A stretch of DNA of 43,998 bases from Oscillospiraceae bacterium (GTDB lineage Bacteria; Bacillota; Clostridia; Oscillospirales; Ruminococcaceae), in assembly GCA_029067895.1 (NCBI GenBank), contig JAIEDQ010000197.1, forward strand, positions 1-43,998, in the 5' to 3' direction. Shown here one piece after another: positions 32,829 through 41,173 of this stretch (the stretch's first letter is position 1; every line of letters begins with the position of its first letter). The position numbers were made by a program, and so were the translations under genes. Below the pieces are notes generated by a model. That model was given only the letters and a program-made list of their open reading frames with translations. It searched no databases and had not been told where the DNA came from.

Positions 32829-32855
32829 ACTGATTTTGGTTCGGGAGGACATTGT

Positions 32856-34124
32856 ATGAAAAAGCTGTTGAGTATCATTGCTGCCGCGGCGATAATCGCT
32901 GCGCTGTCGGGCTGTACGGAGAACGTATCGGAAACGGTCAGCACCGTTGGGGAGACGTCTTTGCAGTCCGCGGGAGAAGCTCCCGAAACGAATGAGGCTT
33001 CCGATACGGAGAAATCCTCCGAGACCGAGGAATACGCTGAAGAAGCCGTTGACGAAGTAGAGGACGACATTGCCGAAGATGACGAAGAAGCCTATGCCGA
33101 GCCCGTTGACGAGCCTGTGGAAGAGCCTGTTGACTACGCGAAGCTTATGCAGGGACTTCCCACAAACGCGAAGCTTTACGATATGGACAGCGACAATATT
33201 CCCGATATGCCTGAATTTACGCTGTCCACGGACGGTCTGTCCGAATATGACAGTCGTGACGTTTCACGCGCCAGACTGCGGATAAAGTCTATCCTCGAAT
33301 GCGCCGTAAGCGGCGAAGTTCCAGCCTATAAGTCGAGCGGCTATGTATGGCAGAGTCCGCAGCAGCTTGCGGGAATAAGGCTGAACGGCTGGGAGATCGC
33401 CGACGAAAAGCTTGTCACGGACGGAAATATACGCTACGAGGTCACGGTGACGATGGACGTTGCCGAAAGCAGCAGCGAATTTGTGACCGAGGGCAGGGGA
33501 GACTATCTTATGATATACTGCCCCGACGAGGACAGCAGCTTCCTGCCGCTGCGCAAGGTGGGCGAGCTGGACGAAAGCCGTCTGCTGCCGTCATACGGCG
33601 ACCCTAAAGCTTACGTTGACCTCTGCACCTACTACACGGCTTATTTCAGAAACTTTTTCAGCGGCGATACGATAGACGATCTTTCCGCGCCGAATGCTGC
33701 CAACAGTGTGGAGAGCGCTGTTTTCTGCGCTTATGTTGCGGCACGTCGCGCAGGCGGCTTCAGCGATACCGACAACGGCATTATCCCCTACGACGAGTTT
33801 AACGAAACGCTGGAAAAGATACTCGGCTTTTCCGCGGACGCGATAGGCGCGAAAAACAATCTGTACTACAACCCGGACGAGGACACTATAGAAATTCCAG
33901 GTCGCGGCACAAGCTGGATATGCGGCTGGCTTGCGGAGGACACCGACGGAGACGAGGACGGCACACGCGTTGTTACCATAGACTACTACGAGGACGACTT
34001 TTATCTTGTAAAGTCGCGGACTGTCAGATATACCGTCCGCAATAACAACGACGGCACCTGCTCCATGCTGAAAATTGAGCGGCTCTTTACCTCTGACAGA
34101 GGTATTTTGGCAGGAACTGTATAA
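32856..34124 (+). CDS. Acidic lipoprotein of unknown function
   Basis: A 422-residue secreted lipoprotein: MKK, a hydrophobic segment and the lipobox LSGC (lipidated Cys near residue 20). Residues about 30-95 are very rich in Glu, Asp and Ala (disordered spacer with EEPVDEPVEEPVDY), and the remaining 320 residues form a globular region I do not recognise, with DMDSDNIPDMPEF near its start and acidic Asp/Glu clusters (YYNPDEDTIE, DTDGDEDG). Calcium binding is possible but not shown. It lies between iorB and the CoA-ligase gene with short gaps, so it is probably co-transcribed. GGGAGG precedes the ATG. Confidence 0.8.
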   Translation: MKKLLSIIAAAAIIAALSGCTENVSETVSTVGETSLQSAGEAPETNEASDTEKSSETEEYAEEAVDEVEDDIAEDDEEAYAEPVDEPVEEPVDYAKLMQGLPTNAKLYDMDSDNIPDMPEFTLSTDGLSEYDSRDVSRARLRIKSILECAVSGEVPAYKSSGYVWQSPQQLAGIRLNGWEIADEKLVTDGNIRYEVTVTMDVAESSSEFVTEGRGDYLMIYCPDEDSSFLPLRKVGELDESRLLPSYGDPKAYVDLCTYYTAYFRNFFSGDTIDDLSAPNAANSVESAVFCAYVAARRAGGFSDTDNGIIPYDEFNETLEKILGFSADAIGAKNNLYYNPDEDTIEIPGRGTSWICGWLAEDTDGDEDGTRVVTIDYYEDDFYLVKSRTVRYTVRNNNDGTCSMLKIERLFTSDRGILAGTV

Positions 34125-34188
34125 CCCATTATTGAACAAAGCGCAATATCGGCTATGCCGACAAAATAAACTACAGGAGGACGATCCA

Positions 34189-35496
34189 ATGGAAAACTAC
34201 TGGAACAAGGAAATCGAGTGTATGTCCCGCGAGGACATGAAGAAGCTTCAGGACGAACGTCTTGTGAAGCAGGTAAAGCACGTATGGGACAACGTGCCTT
34301 ACTACCGCAAAAAAATGGAGGAAAAGGGCGTTACCCCAGACGACATCAAGTCTACGGACGATCTCTGGAAGCTGCCTTTTCTTACCAAGGCTGACCTGCG
34401 TGACGCTTACCCCTACGGACTGCTTGCAAAGCCTCTGGCTGACTGCGTAAGAATACAGTCCACAAGCGGAACTACAGGAAAGCGCGTTGTGGCTTTCTAC
34501 ACTCAGAACGACGTTGACCTCTGGGAGGACTGCTGCGCAAGAGCGGTAGTTGCCGCGGGCGGCACAAACGAGGACGTTTGCCAGGTCTGCTACGGATACG
34601 GTCTGTTCACGGGAGGTCCGGGACTTAACGGCGGTTCTCACAAGGTAGGCTGTCTGACCCTGCCTATGTCCTCCGGAAACACCGAAAGACAGATACAGTT
34701 CATGCTTGATCTTGGCTCCACTATCCTTTGCTGTACGCCCTCCTACGCTGCCTATATCGGCGAAACTCTCCACGACATGGGCTACACCACCGACGATATC
34801 AAGCTTAAAGCGGGTATCTTCGGAGCTGAACCATGGACTGAAGAAATGCGCCGCGAGATCGAAAAATCCCTCGGCATAAAGGCTTACGATATCTACGGAC
34901 TTACCGAGACCAGCGGTCCGGGCGTGTCCTTTGAATGCTCCGAGCAGACGGGTATGCACATCAATGAGGATCATTTCATTGCTGAGATAATCGACCCCGA
35001 CACGGGTGAAGTCCTCCCCGAAGGCTCAAAGGGCGAGCTTGTTTTCACCAGCATTACAAAGGAAGCTTTCCCGCTGCTCCGCTACAGAACCCGTGATATC
35101 TGCGTGCTGACGAGAAAGAAATGCTCCTGCGGCAGAACCTTGGTAAAAATGACCAAGCCCATGGGCAGAAGCGACGATATGCTTATCATCAGGGGCGTAA
35201 ACGTGTTCCCGTCCCAGATCGAGACCGTTCTCATCGAGCAGGGCTACGCGCCTAACTACCAGATCGAGGTTGACAGAGTGAACAATACCGATACTCTGGA
35301 CATCAACGTTGAGATGTCCGCAGAGCAGTTCTCCGACACCGTAAAGGATATCCAGCAGAAGGAGAAGGAGCTTGTGGACGCTATCAAGACCATTCTGGGA
35401 ATTACTCCCAAGGTTCATCTTGTATCCCCCAAAACTATCGCCAGAAGCGAGGGCAAGGCTGTCCGCGTTATCGACAAGCGCAAGCTGCACGACTAA
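34189..35496 (+). CDS. paaK: Phenylacetate-CoA ligase family adenylate-forming enzyme
   Basis: A 435-residue ATP-dependent aryl-acid:CoA ligase. The PaaK family N-terminus (YWNKEIECMSREDMKKLQDERL), the phosphate loop QSTSGTTGKR (about 88-97), AYDIYGLTETSGPGVSFEC and the C-terminal GRSDDMLIIRGVNVFPSQIE are all present. It converts phenylacetate, indoleacetate or a similar acid to the CoA ester. With IorAB this forms a reversible route between aryl acetates and aryl pyruvates. AGGAGG precedes the ATG at 34189; the longer frame starts inside the lipoprotein gene. Confidence 0.93.
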   Translation: MENYWNKEIECMSREDMKKLQDERLVKQVKHVWDNVPYYRKKMEEKGVTPDDIKSTDDLWKLPFLTKADLRDAYPYGLLAKPLADCVRIQSTSGTTGKRVVAFYTQNDVDLWEDCCARAVVAAGGTNEDVCQVCYGYGLFTGGPGLNGGSHKVGCLTLPMSSGNTERQIQFMLDLGSTILCCTPSYAAYIGETLHDMGYTTDDIKLKAGIFGAEPWTEEMRREIEKSLGIKAYDIYGLTETSGPGVSFECSEQTGMHINEDHFIAEIIDPDTGEVLPEGSKGELVFTSITKEAFPLLRYRTRDICVLTRKKCSCGRTLVKMTKPMGRSDDMLIIRGVNVFPSQIETVLIEQGYAPNYQIEVDRVNNTDTLDINVEMSAEQFSDTVKDIQQKEKELVDAIKTILGITPKVHLVSPKTIARSEGKAVRVIDKRKLHD

Positions 35497-35538
35497 AAGG
35501 CTGTCCGTTCGGTACAAACCATTAAAGGAGGAAACAGT

Positions 35539-35970
35539 ATGTTTATTAAGCAGTTATCTATTTTTGTGGAAAACAAACCCGGAAAACTCAGCGCAGTAAC
35601 AAAGCTTCTCAGCGACAATGATATTGATATCCGCGCCCTTTCCATCGCTGACACAAAGGATTTCGGTATCCTCAGGCTTATCGTAAACGATCCCGACAAG
35701 GCGTGCGAGACCCTTAAAAACGCGGACTGCACAGTCTCGATGACAAACGTTATCGCTATCGGCGCAGAGGATAAGCCCGGCGGACTTACGGGCATAATGG
35801 AATGCCTGTACGCGTCCAACATCTCGGTGGAGTATATGTACGCGTTCATCACCAAAAAGGCGGGCGAGGCTTACGTTATTATCCGTGTGGACAACAACGA
35901 CAAGGCTTTGGAAGCCCTGAAAGAAAGCGGCTTTGCGGTACTCACCGCCGCCGAGGTATACGATATGTAA
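35539..35970 (+). CDS. Tandem ACT-domain protein
   Basis: A 143-residue protein made of two ACT domains (about 3-70 and 72-141): QLSIFVENKPGKLSAVTKLLSDNDIDIRAL and GAEDKPGGLTGIMECLYASNISVEYMYAF. ACT pairs of this kind bind amino acids and often accompany iorAB and paaK in archaea and Clostridia, so an aromatic-amino-acid sensor acting on the CoA ligase or oxidoreductase is likely (inference). AAAGGAGG precedes the ATG. Last gene of the operon. Confidence 0.92.
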   Translation: MFIKQLSIFVENKPGKLSAVTKLLSDNDIDIRALSIADTKDFGILRLIVNDPDKACETLKNADCTVSMTNVIAIGAEDKPGGLTGIMECLYASNISVEYMYAFITKKAGEAYVIIRVDNNDKALEALKESGFAVLTAAEVYDM

Positions 35971-35995
35971 TTTCTGCCCAAGGTCAGGGCATAAG

Positions 35996-36118
35996 AAACC
36001 CGCGGGAAAATCAGACGAATAACGATACAGAAGTATCCTTTCGTCTCGGCAGAGCAATTACCTTTACCGTCAAACTACGGCGGCAAGGGTAAAGGCTCAG
36101 CCTTTTTCCCGCGGGTTT
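35996..36118. terminator. Long-range 15-bp stem enclosing structured element copy 2
   Basis: AAACCCGCGGGAAAA (35996-36010) is the exact reverse complement of 36104-36118 and is followed by TTTTA-type tails. Inside it are a hairpin AGACGAA...TTCGTCT with GATAC/GTATC at its tip, and the 64-base conserved element. It lies between the convergent ACT and EAL genes and can end both transcripts. Confidence 0.6.
36043..36106 (-). repeat. Conserved structured element, copy 2
   Basis: It matches 22542-22605 at 56 of 64 positions. In this copy the pairings are clean: CTTTACC with GGTAAAG, GGCTGAGC with GCTCTGCC (one mismatch) and CCGT with ACGG. Unlike copy 1 it has no promoter next to it and lies downstream of both neighbouring genes; the same orientation as copy 1 is given here. 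Confidence 0.6.
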
Positions 36119-36135
36119 TACTTTATGACATCAAG

Positions 36136-39100
36136 CTATTTCGATTCATAGCCTACAGGCAGATACACGCTTACAAAGCTGTCGTCCCTGAACGGAGAGG
36201 CTGTGTAAGTATACTCGTTGCCGCCGAAAGAAATTTCCTCGGAGAAGCTGTCATGGCACTCTTTGCGGACTTCCTCAAGCGGCGCTCCGTACGGACTTAC
36301 CGCGCTTATCTTTTCGCGGCTGTCGCTGACTATGCTGCCGCCGCTGATAACGGTCTCGCCCTTTGCAGAGCCTACGGAAACCTCCGCGGAAGCGGCGATG
36401 TGCATTTTGAAAGCACCTCCCGCAACCGTAACATTTCCCGTACCGAAGCAGTCGCCAACGCCTGTTGCGCTGTTTCCCTCGGAGAAGATATTGTACTTGC
36501 CCGAGTCGATCTTAATATCAACGTTTCCGTTTACGGCTCCTATGGCAACGCTGTTCTTAGACCGTGCAGACAGATCATAGCTTCCGCTGCCGAATACCAG
36601 AGAGCCGCTGCCGTTTTCAAGAGTACCTATGCAGCAGCAGTTGTCTCCCGAACTGGCGATTGCGATGACAGAATTGCTTTCGAGGTTTACCTTTCCGTTC
36701 TTTGAACCGATAGACACAACGTTCTGTCCCTGCGAGTCTATGTCGATATTGCAGTCCTTCAGTTTGATATCAACGCTTCCCGTGAACGCGCCGATACCTA
36801 TAACGGTCGTGCCCTTAAGCTCCGCGGTGACAAGTCCTCCCGCAATAGTTACCGCGGAATTTTCTCCGCCGAAGCCGCCGCCTATGGCAGCAAAATTTCC
36901 CGACTGGGAGGTGATGTTCAGACTGCCGCTGATATCGACGGTTATCGAGCCGAAATCCTGTAAATGGTCGCCGCCTATGATAACGCCGTTTGTGTTGTTA
37001 ATGTCAACATTAAGCTGACCTCCGCCTGTTATGAGCAGGCTGCTTGAAGCGGGAACGCGTATGCCCTCGTATGACAGGGAGTTTTTCCCGCACACACAAA
37101 GCGTAACGTCGCAGTTTTTTCCGAGCGTGATCGCGGGAGCTTCAAGTCCGAAAACGTTCACGCCGATAATATTTATCGTACCCTTATAGTCGTCGGGACA
37201 GCTTATTCTCATGCTTACCGAGTGAGTGGTATTTCCCGTAAGGTAAACATTTTCCGCATCGATAACTATGTCCGTGTAGCCTTCTACCGCAAGGGCTGCA
37301 AGATCCTGCGGGTCTTCGGAACTGAGAACGTAGGTTTTTTTCGTGTAACCTACATTTTTAAGATTTATGCCAAGTATTTCTTCCTTTATTTCGGGCGGGA
37401 TCTCCGACAGCACCGAGGGATTCGGCTTGCTTGTGTAGTAACCCTGAATAAGGTCAATGCCAAATGTAATAAGCACTTCGAGCTCTTCCTTGGTCTCAAC
37501 GCCCTCGGCAAGAGCCTTTATATCGTGATTGTGCGCAAAGTCGATCATGTTGGAAACAAGGTGCTGCTTCTGCACATCATCATTTATGTTCATAATGAGC
37601 GAGCGGTCTATCTTGATGAGCTCGGGCTTCATTGAAATAAGCGTGGATTCGTTGGCATAGCCTGTTCCGTAGTCGTCCATAGCCACGAGAGCGCCCTTGC
37701 TGCCGTATCTTTCGCGTATAAGCTCCAGACTTTTCGGAGTAATCTGCATTCCCTCGGTGATCTCTATTACCAGATTTCCGAATACCTCGCTGTAAGCGCC
37801 GTAAATTTCGTCGTACTCCTCGTCGGTGATACAGCAGTTAGGGATAGTATTCACGAACAGCTTTTTGCTGCCGAAAAGCTCGCGGTTATCAAACAGGTAT
37901 GAGATGGTCTTTGAAAGGGTCATATATTCCACAGCAGGGGAAAGTCCCTGTTCGCCTGCGATCTCCACCACATCAAGGGGAGAAAGCTTTATGCCGTCTA
38001 TTTCCTGCGGTCTCATAAGAGCTTCGTAGGCGTATACGGCACCGGTATGCGCGTCGACTATAGGCTGGAAATAATAGCTGACAAGACTCTCGGTGATGAT
38101 TTTTTTGAACACCTGTATCTTTTTGAAATCGTATGCGCGGAGAACGTAATTCGCTCTGTCGAATTCAACCGGAGCCTGAGCCGCAGAGGATTTCGCCTCA
38201 AACGCCGCATAGTCCACCGCGGAGATCATTGTACCCGCGTCGTTTTCCTCTTCGCCGAAAACGGCGTAGCCGCAGTATACCTGTATATATTCGCTTCCGT
38301 CCGTTTCGGAAAGCGCCTCTTTAAGTCCCGTAAACAGCTTATCCGCATATTTTCGGCAGCCCTCCTCGTAGGTGTCCGTAATAAGTACGCAGAACTCGTT
38401 CGTAGCGTTTCTGCCCGCAAAAATATTGTGGGGATTTTCAAATTTTTTAATAAAAGCCGCTGATTTTGCAACCACCCTGTCTGCGGCGGCAGCGCCCTTA
38501 AACGAGGAAAGCTTATCCACGCCGCTTATCAGAAGATTTATCAGACCCACGTTTCCCGTCCGTGAGCCGGAAACGGACTGTACCTTTGAAATAAATGCGT
38601 CGCGGCAGAGCAAGCCGGTTTCTCCGTCGTAATATTTAAGGCTTTTTATGATATTGCGGCAGGAGATAAGCTCCGATATGTCGGAGATCATAGTATACTC
38701 GTAATCCGCGTTTTCATATGTGTTTATTTTTATCCAGCTTTCGGGACGTGCAGCCATGTAGACGTCCGCGCCCGCAGAGGAGGGATATGCTATCATATCC
38801 AGCACAAGCTTCTTGTAGTCGGTGTCGTCCAGAACACTGCCGGGGATTTCAAGACCCGTTATCTCCGAAACCTTTCCCGAAATATAAGCTACCTCGTTTT
38901 TCTTGTCGTACCTTATTTCAGCGTATCCGTCGATCTTTTCGACAAGACTTTCCGTACTGTTTATGCGTTTCATCATAGAGTTGAAAACGACAGCCGACGC
39001 AGCAGTCGCGATCAATGATGAAACAGCGGCAACGGTCAGAAAAACGCTTTTGACCGAAGGCAGAAAAACGATCGCCGCCAAAGAGGCAAACGTAAGGGTC

Positions 39101-39156
39101 ATACATATGAATGCGATCCGTATAAAAAGGATACGCTGCTTTTTTTCGTTTTTCAT
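36136..39156 (-). CDS. Membrane EAL phosphodiesterase with degenerate GGDEF and C-terminal beta-helix-like domain
   Basis: A 1006-residue protein. Two transmembrane helices (about 9-31 and 36-60) form an N-terminal hairpin. A GGDEF-like domain (about 190-345) has NATNEF where GGDEF should be, so cyclase activity is unlikely. The EAL domain (about 350-590) keeps its catalytic set: YEALMRP, FVNTIPN, VIEITE, MDDYGTGYAN, IKIDRSL, AEGVET and QGYYTSKPNP; it should hydrolyse c-di-GMP. Residues about 640-970 are a series of short beta repeats (GGGLVTAELKG, GNVDIKIDSGKYNI, GNVTVAGGAFKM), like a parallel beta-helix. With two membrane helices this domain would be cytosolic, which is unusual. GAGAGGAG-type site before the ATG. 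Confidence 0.9.
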   Translation of the reverse strand: MKNEKKQRILFIRIAFICMTLTFASLAAIVFLPSVKSVFLTVAAVSSLIATAASAVVFNSMMKRINSTESLVEKIDGYAEIRYDKKNEVAYISGKVSEITGLEIPGSVLDDTDYKKLVLDMIAYPSSAGADVYMAARPESWIKINTYENADYEYTMISDISELISCRNIIKSLKYYDGETGLLCRDAFISKVQSVSGSRTGNVGLINLLISGVDKLSSFKGAAAADRVVAKSAAFIKKFENPHNIFAGRNATNEFCVLITDTYEEGCRKYADKLFTGLKEALSETDGSEYIQVYCGYAVFGEEENDAGTMISAVDYAAFEAKSSAAQAPVEFDRANYVLRAYDFKKIQVFKKIITESLVSYYFQPIVDAHTGAVYAYEALMRPQEIDGIKLSPLDVVEIAGEQGLSPAVEYMTLSKTISYLFDNRELFGSKKLFVNTIPNCCITDEEYDEIYGAYSEVFGNLVIEITEGMQITPKSLELIRERYGSKGALVAMDDYGTGYANESTLISMKPELIKIDRSLIMNINDDVQKQHLVSNMIDFAHNHDIKALAEGVETKEELEVLITFGIDLIQGYYTSKPNPSVLSEIPPEIKEEILGINLKNVGYTKKTYVLSSEDPQDLAALAVEGYTDIVIDAENVYLTGNTTHSVSMRISCPDDYKGTINIIGVNVFGLEAPAITLGKNCDVTLCVCGKNSLSYEGIRVPASSSLLITGGGQLNVDINNTNGVIIGGDHLQDFGSITVDISGSLNITSQSGNFAAIGGGFGGENSAVTIAGGLVTAELKGTTVIGIGAFTGSVDIKLKDCNIDIDSQGQNVVSIGSKNGKVNLESNSVIAIASSGDNCCCIGTLENGSGSLVFGSGSYDLSARSKNSVAIGAVNGNVDIKIDSGKYNIFSEGNSATGVGDCFGTGNVTVAGGAFKMHIAASAEVSVGSAKGETVISGGSIVSDSREKISAVSPYGAPLEEVRKECHDSFSEEISFGGNEYTYTASPFRDDSFVSVYLPVGYESK

Positions 39157-39194
39157 ATGAATATGGCTCCTCTCAAAGTAAGTCTATTTTATTG

Positions 39195-39223
39195 ATTATA
39201 CATTATTTCCATAAAAATATCAA
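39195..39223 (-). promoter_or_regulatory. Promoter of the EAL gene
   Basis: TTGATA (39223-39218), a 17-base spacer and TATAAT (39200-39195) on the minus strand, about 38 bases before the start codon. Confidence 0.8.
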
Positions 39224-39275
39224 TATTTATTTTAAAGCTTTGTGTATCCTGCACAAAAACCTTATTAAAATATAG

Positions 39276-39296
39276 TAAAAAGGGTCAGCCTTTTTT
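39276..39296 (-). terminator. Hairpin overlapping the nrdR stop codon
   Basis: AAAAAGG and CCTTTTT pair on the minus strand around CTGAC, which contains the TGA stop of nrdR. The short stem and U-rich 3' arm could act as a compact terminator. Confidence 0.5.
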
Positions 39297-39731
39297 CAGC
39301 TCGGAGATAACGTTTATAAAGCTTTCCACATCGTTGAAGTCCTTGTTTACCGAGGCAAAGCGCACATATGCCACCTGATCTATCTCTTTAAGCTCCCGCA
39401 GGACGATATCGCCGATCTCCGCGGAAGTGATCTGGGTCTGCATGGTATTTGCGTAATAGCTTTCCACGGTATCCACGATCCTGTTCAGATCTTCAGCCGA
39501 CACGGGACGCTTTTTTACCGCGGTCGAAAGACCCTTTATCAGCTTGTTTCTGTCGAAAAGCTCGATCGAGTCGTCCTTTTTAAGAACCAGCAGTACCGGC
39601 ATTTCCACGGATTCATAGGTGGTAAATCTTTTTCCGCAGTTTGTACACTCGCGTCTGCGGCGTTTTTTCCCGTCAACGGGGCGGGAGTCCACGACCTTTG
39701 TATCTTCAAAACCGCAAAACGGACATCTCAT
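39285..39731 (-). CDS. nrdR: Transcriptional repressor NrdR
   Basis: A 148-residue repressor of ribonucleotide reductase genes. The N-terminal zinc ribbon MRCPFCGFEDTKVVDSRPV ... RRECTNCGKRFTTYE is exact, followed by the ATP cone domain (about 48-138; VLKKDDSIELFDRNKL) that senses ATP/dATP. The length is normal. GAGAGGAG precedes the ATG. No nrd gene or paired NrdR boxes were found inside the window. Confidence 0.98.
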   Translation of the reverse strand: MRCPFCGFEDTKVVDSRPVDGKKRRRRECTNCGKRFTTYESVEMPVLLVLKKDDSIELFDRNKLIKGLSTAVKKRPVSAEDLNRIVDTVESYYANTMQTQITSAEIGDIVLRELKEIDQVAYVRFASVNKDFNDVESFINVISELKKG

Positions 39732-39767
39732 AACGGACGCTCCTCTCAGCTTAATAAATGTTTAATA

Positions 39768-39797
39768 ATTATAACATATTAGATATGATTTTGTCAA
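39768..39797 (-). promoter_or_regulatory. Promoter of nrdR
   Basis: TTGACA (39797-39792), an 18-base spacer and TATAAT (39773-39768) on the minus strand, about 36 bases before nrdR. Confidence 0.8.
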
Positions 39798-39834
39798 GAT
39801 TTTTGGATAAAAATAGGGTTTTAAGTAAATTTTG

Positions 39835-39999
39835 AGCGGGGAGCCCCCGCGGGCACTTGCATACCGTGCAAGTCTCGCCATACAAATCAAATAAATCAGG
39901 TAACCGGAAAATCTACCCGCCCCCTTGAGGGGGCATAGCCAAATTAATAGTCCGAACATTTTACGTAGGGGGTGACTCAGCCCGCGGGGGCTCCCCGCT
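39835..39999. repeat. 165-bp MITE-like element with perfect 20-bp terminal inverted repeats
   Basis: Ends are AGCGGGGAGCCCCCGCGGGC and its exact reverse complement. Inside are a hairpin ACTTGCA/TGCAAGT next to the left end, and the pair of blocks shared with 11823-11893 (39915-39934 and 39968-39985). It has no coding capacity. No clear target-site duplication was seen. It fills most of the nrdR-carboxypeptidase gap. Confidence 0.75.
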
Positions 40000-40028
40000 T
40001 GATTTTCCCGAGAATTTTGCAAATTATG

Positions 40029-40057
40029 TTGAAAAATTTGCTCGACAATGCTATAAT
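40029..40057 (+). promoter_or_regulatory. Promoter of the VanY-type carboxypeptidase gene
   Basis: TTGAAA (40029-40034), a 17-base spacer and TATAAT (40052-40057), 45 bases before the GTG start. Confidence 0.75.
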
Positions 40058-40101
40058 ACTTTTATATGCCGATTCAAGACGTTTCACATGGAGGTCTGCA
40101 A

Positions 40102-41061
40102 GTGAGAAAGGTGAAAAGATACAAAAACCAAAGGAGAGTAATAATTTTGCGCGGAATAAAATATTTATTGATAATAACGGCGCTGCTTCTGGCGCTGGCT
40201 TTTGTACTTACCAAATTCGTGTTCAAGGGCGATAAGGACGCGGAAAGCGCCGAAAGCGAGACAGTTACAGTCTCGGTGACGGAGACAACGCCCCCGCCAA
40301 AGGAGGACGAGAATATCGACAACAAGTGGGCTATGTTCCTTGTGAACAAGAAAAATCCGCTTCCCGCCGATTATGACAGCAGGATCGAGACCAAGGTGGT
40401 CTTTGAAAGCTGGCGGGAATATTTCCTTGACGTGAGGGCGGCGGAATATCTGGAAAAAATGATCGAGGCTGCCGAAAAGGACGGTATCGACCTGTACGTT
40501 GTATCGGCGTACCGCACCATTGAATACCAGCAGCAGAACTTCGACAACAGCGTTCAGGACAGGGTAGACAGGGGAATGAGCTACGACGACGCTTACGCCG
40601 ATACCCTTGCGGAGGTGGCGCTACCAGGCGAAAGCGAGCATAACGCGGGTCTGGCTCTGGACATAATGGTGGAGGAGTACCAGAGCATGGACGACGACGG
40701 CTTCGAGGATACAGAGGCGTTCGCGTGGCTTGACAAGCACGCCGCCGAGTACGGCTTTATCCTCCGTTACCCAAAGGGCAAGCAGGAAATCACGGGAATA
40801 ATCTACGAGCCGTGGCACTACCGCTTTGTGGGAGTGTACTACGCAAACGAGATAAAGAAAAGCGGTCTGTGTCTGGAGGAATACTACGAGCAGCAGGGCT
40901 GGGTGGACGAAAACGGAAAGGCGACGAAAATGCGCGGTCCTTGGGACGAGGACAAGGAAAAGGACGTTCCCGCGGAGACCACCGTTCCGAGAGAGACCGA
41001 ACCCAAGAAAACCATGGCGACCACCCCATACTCCGAGCAGAAAGTCACCATTGTGGTGTAA
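40102..41061 (+). CDS. Membrane-anchored D-Ala-D-Ala carboxypeptidase (M15, VanY-like)
   Basis: A 319-residue protein: a basic N-terminus, one transmembrane segment (about 16-36), a Thr/Glu-rich linker, a peptidase domain (about 70-270) and a C-terminal tail of Glu, Lys and Thr. Peptidase motifs are VVSAYRTIEYQ, the zinc site SEHNAGLALDI (His and Asp) and EPWHYRF with the third ligand. It trims the terminal D-Ala of peptidoglycan stem peptides outside the membrane. Translation appears to start at GTG 40102, with GGAGG seven bases upstream; an upstream ATG has no ribosome site. No vancomycin-resistance genes are nearby, so a housekeeping wall role is more likely than resistance. Confidence 0.92.
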   Translation: MRKVKRYKNQRRVIILRGIKYLLIITALLLALAFVLTKFVFKGDKDAESAESETVTVSVTETTPPPKEDENIDNKWAMFLVNKKNPLPADYDSRIETKVVFESWREYFLDVRAAEYLEKMIEAAEKDGIDLYVVSAYRTIEYQQQNFDNSVQDRVDRGMSYDDAYADTLAEVALPGESEHNAGLALDIMVEEYQSMDDDGFEDTEAFAWLDKHAAEYGFILRYPKGKQEITGIIYEPWHYRFVGVYYANEIKKSGLCLEEYYEQQGWVDENGKATKMRGPWDEDKEKDVPAETTVPRETEPKKTMATTPYSEQKVTIVV

Positions 41062-41107
41062 GTCCTAAAAAATGTAATTTGCGTCACGGAAAAATTTCAG
41101 GAAAATA

Positions 41108-41136
41108 TTGATTTTTTTACCGCGGTGTGATATAAT
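41108..41136 (+). promoter_or_regulatory. Promoter of serS
   Basis: TTGATT (41108-41113), a 17-base spacer and TATAAT (41131-41136) with an upstream TG, an extended -10. The leader is only about 30 bases, too short for a T-box. Confidence 0.78.
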
Positions 41137-41173
41137 TATATAATACTTTAATAATGCAAAGGAAGTTGAACTT

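Noticed and set aside
40102-41061. Vancomycin-resistance gene vanY
   Set aside because: The M15 motifs are shared with housekeeping carboxypeptidases and no vanHAX or vanRS genes are near.
41062-41173. T-box leader for serS
   Set aside because: The promoter lies about 37 bases before the gene, leaving no room for a T-box, and no specifier or T-box sequence is present.
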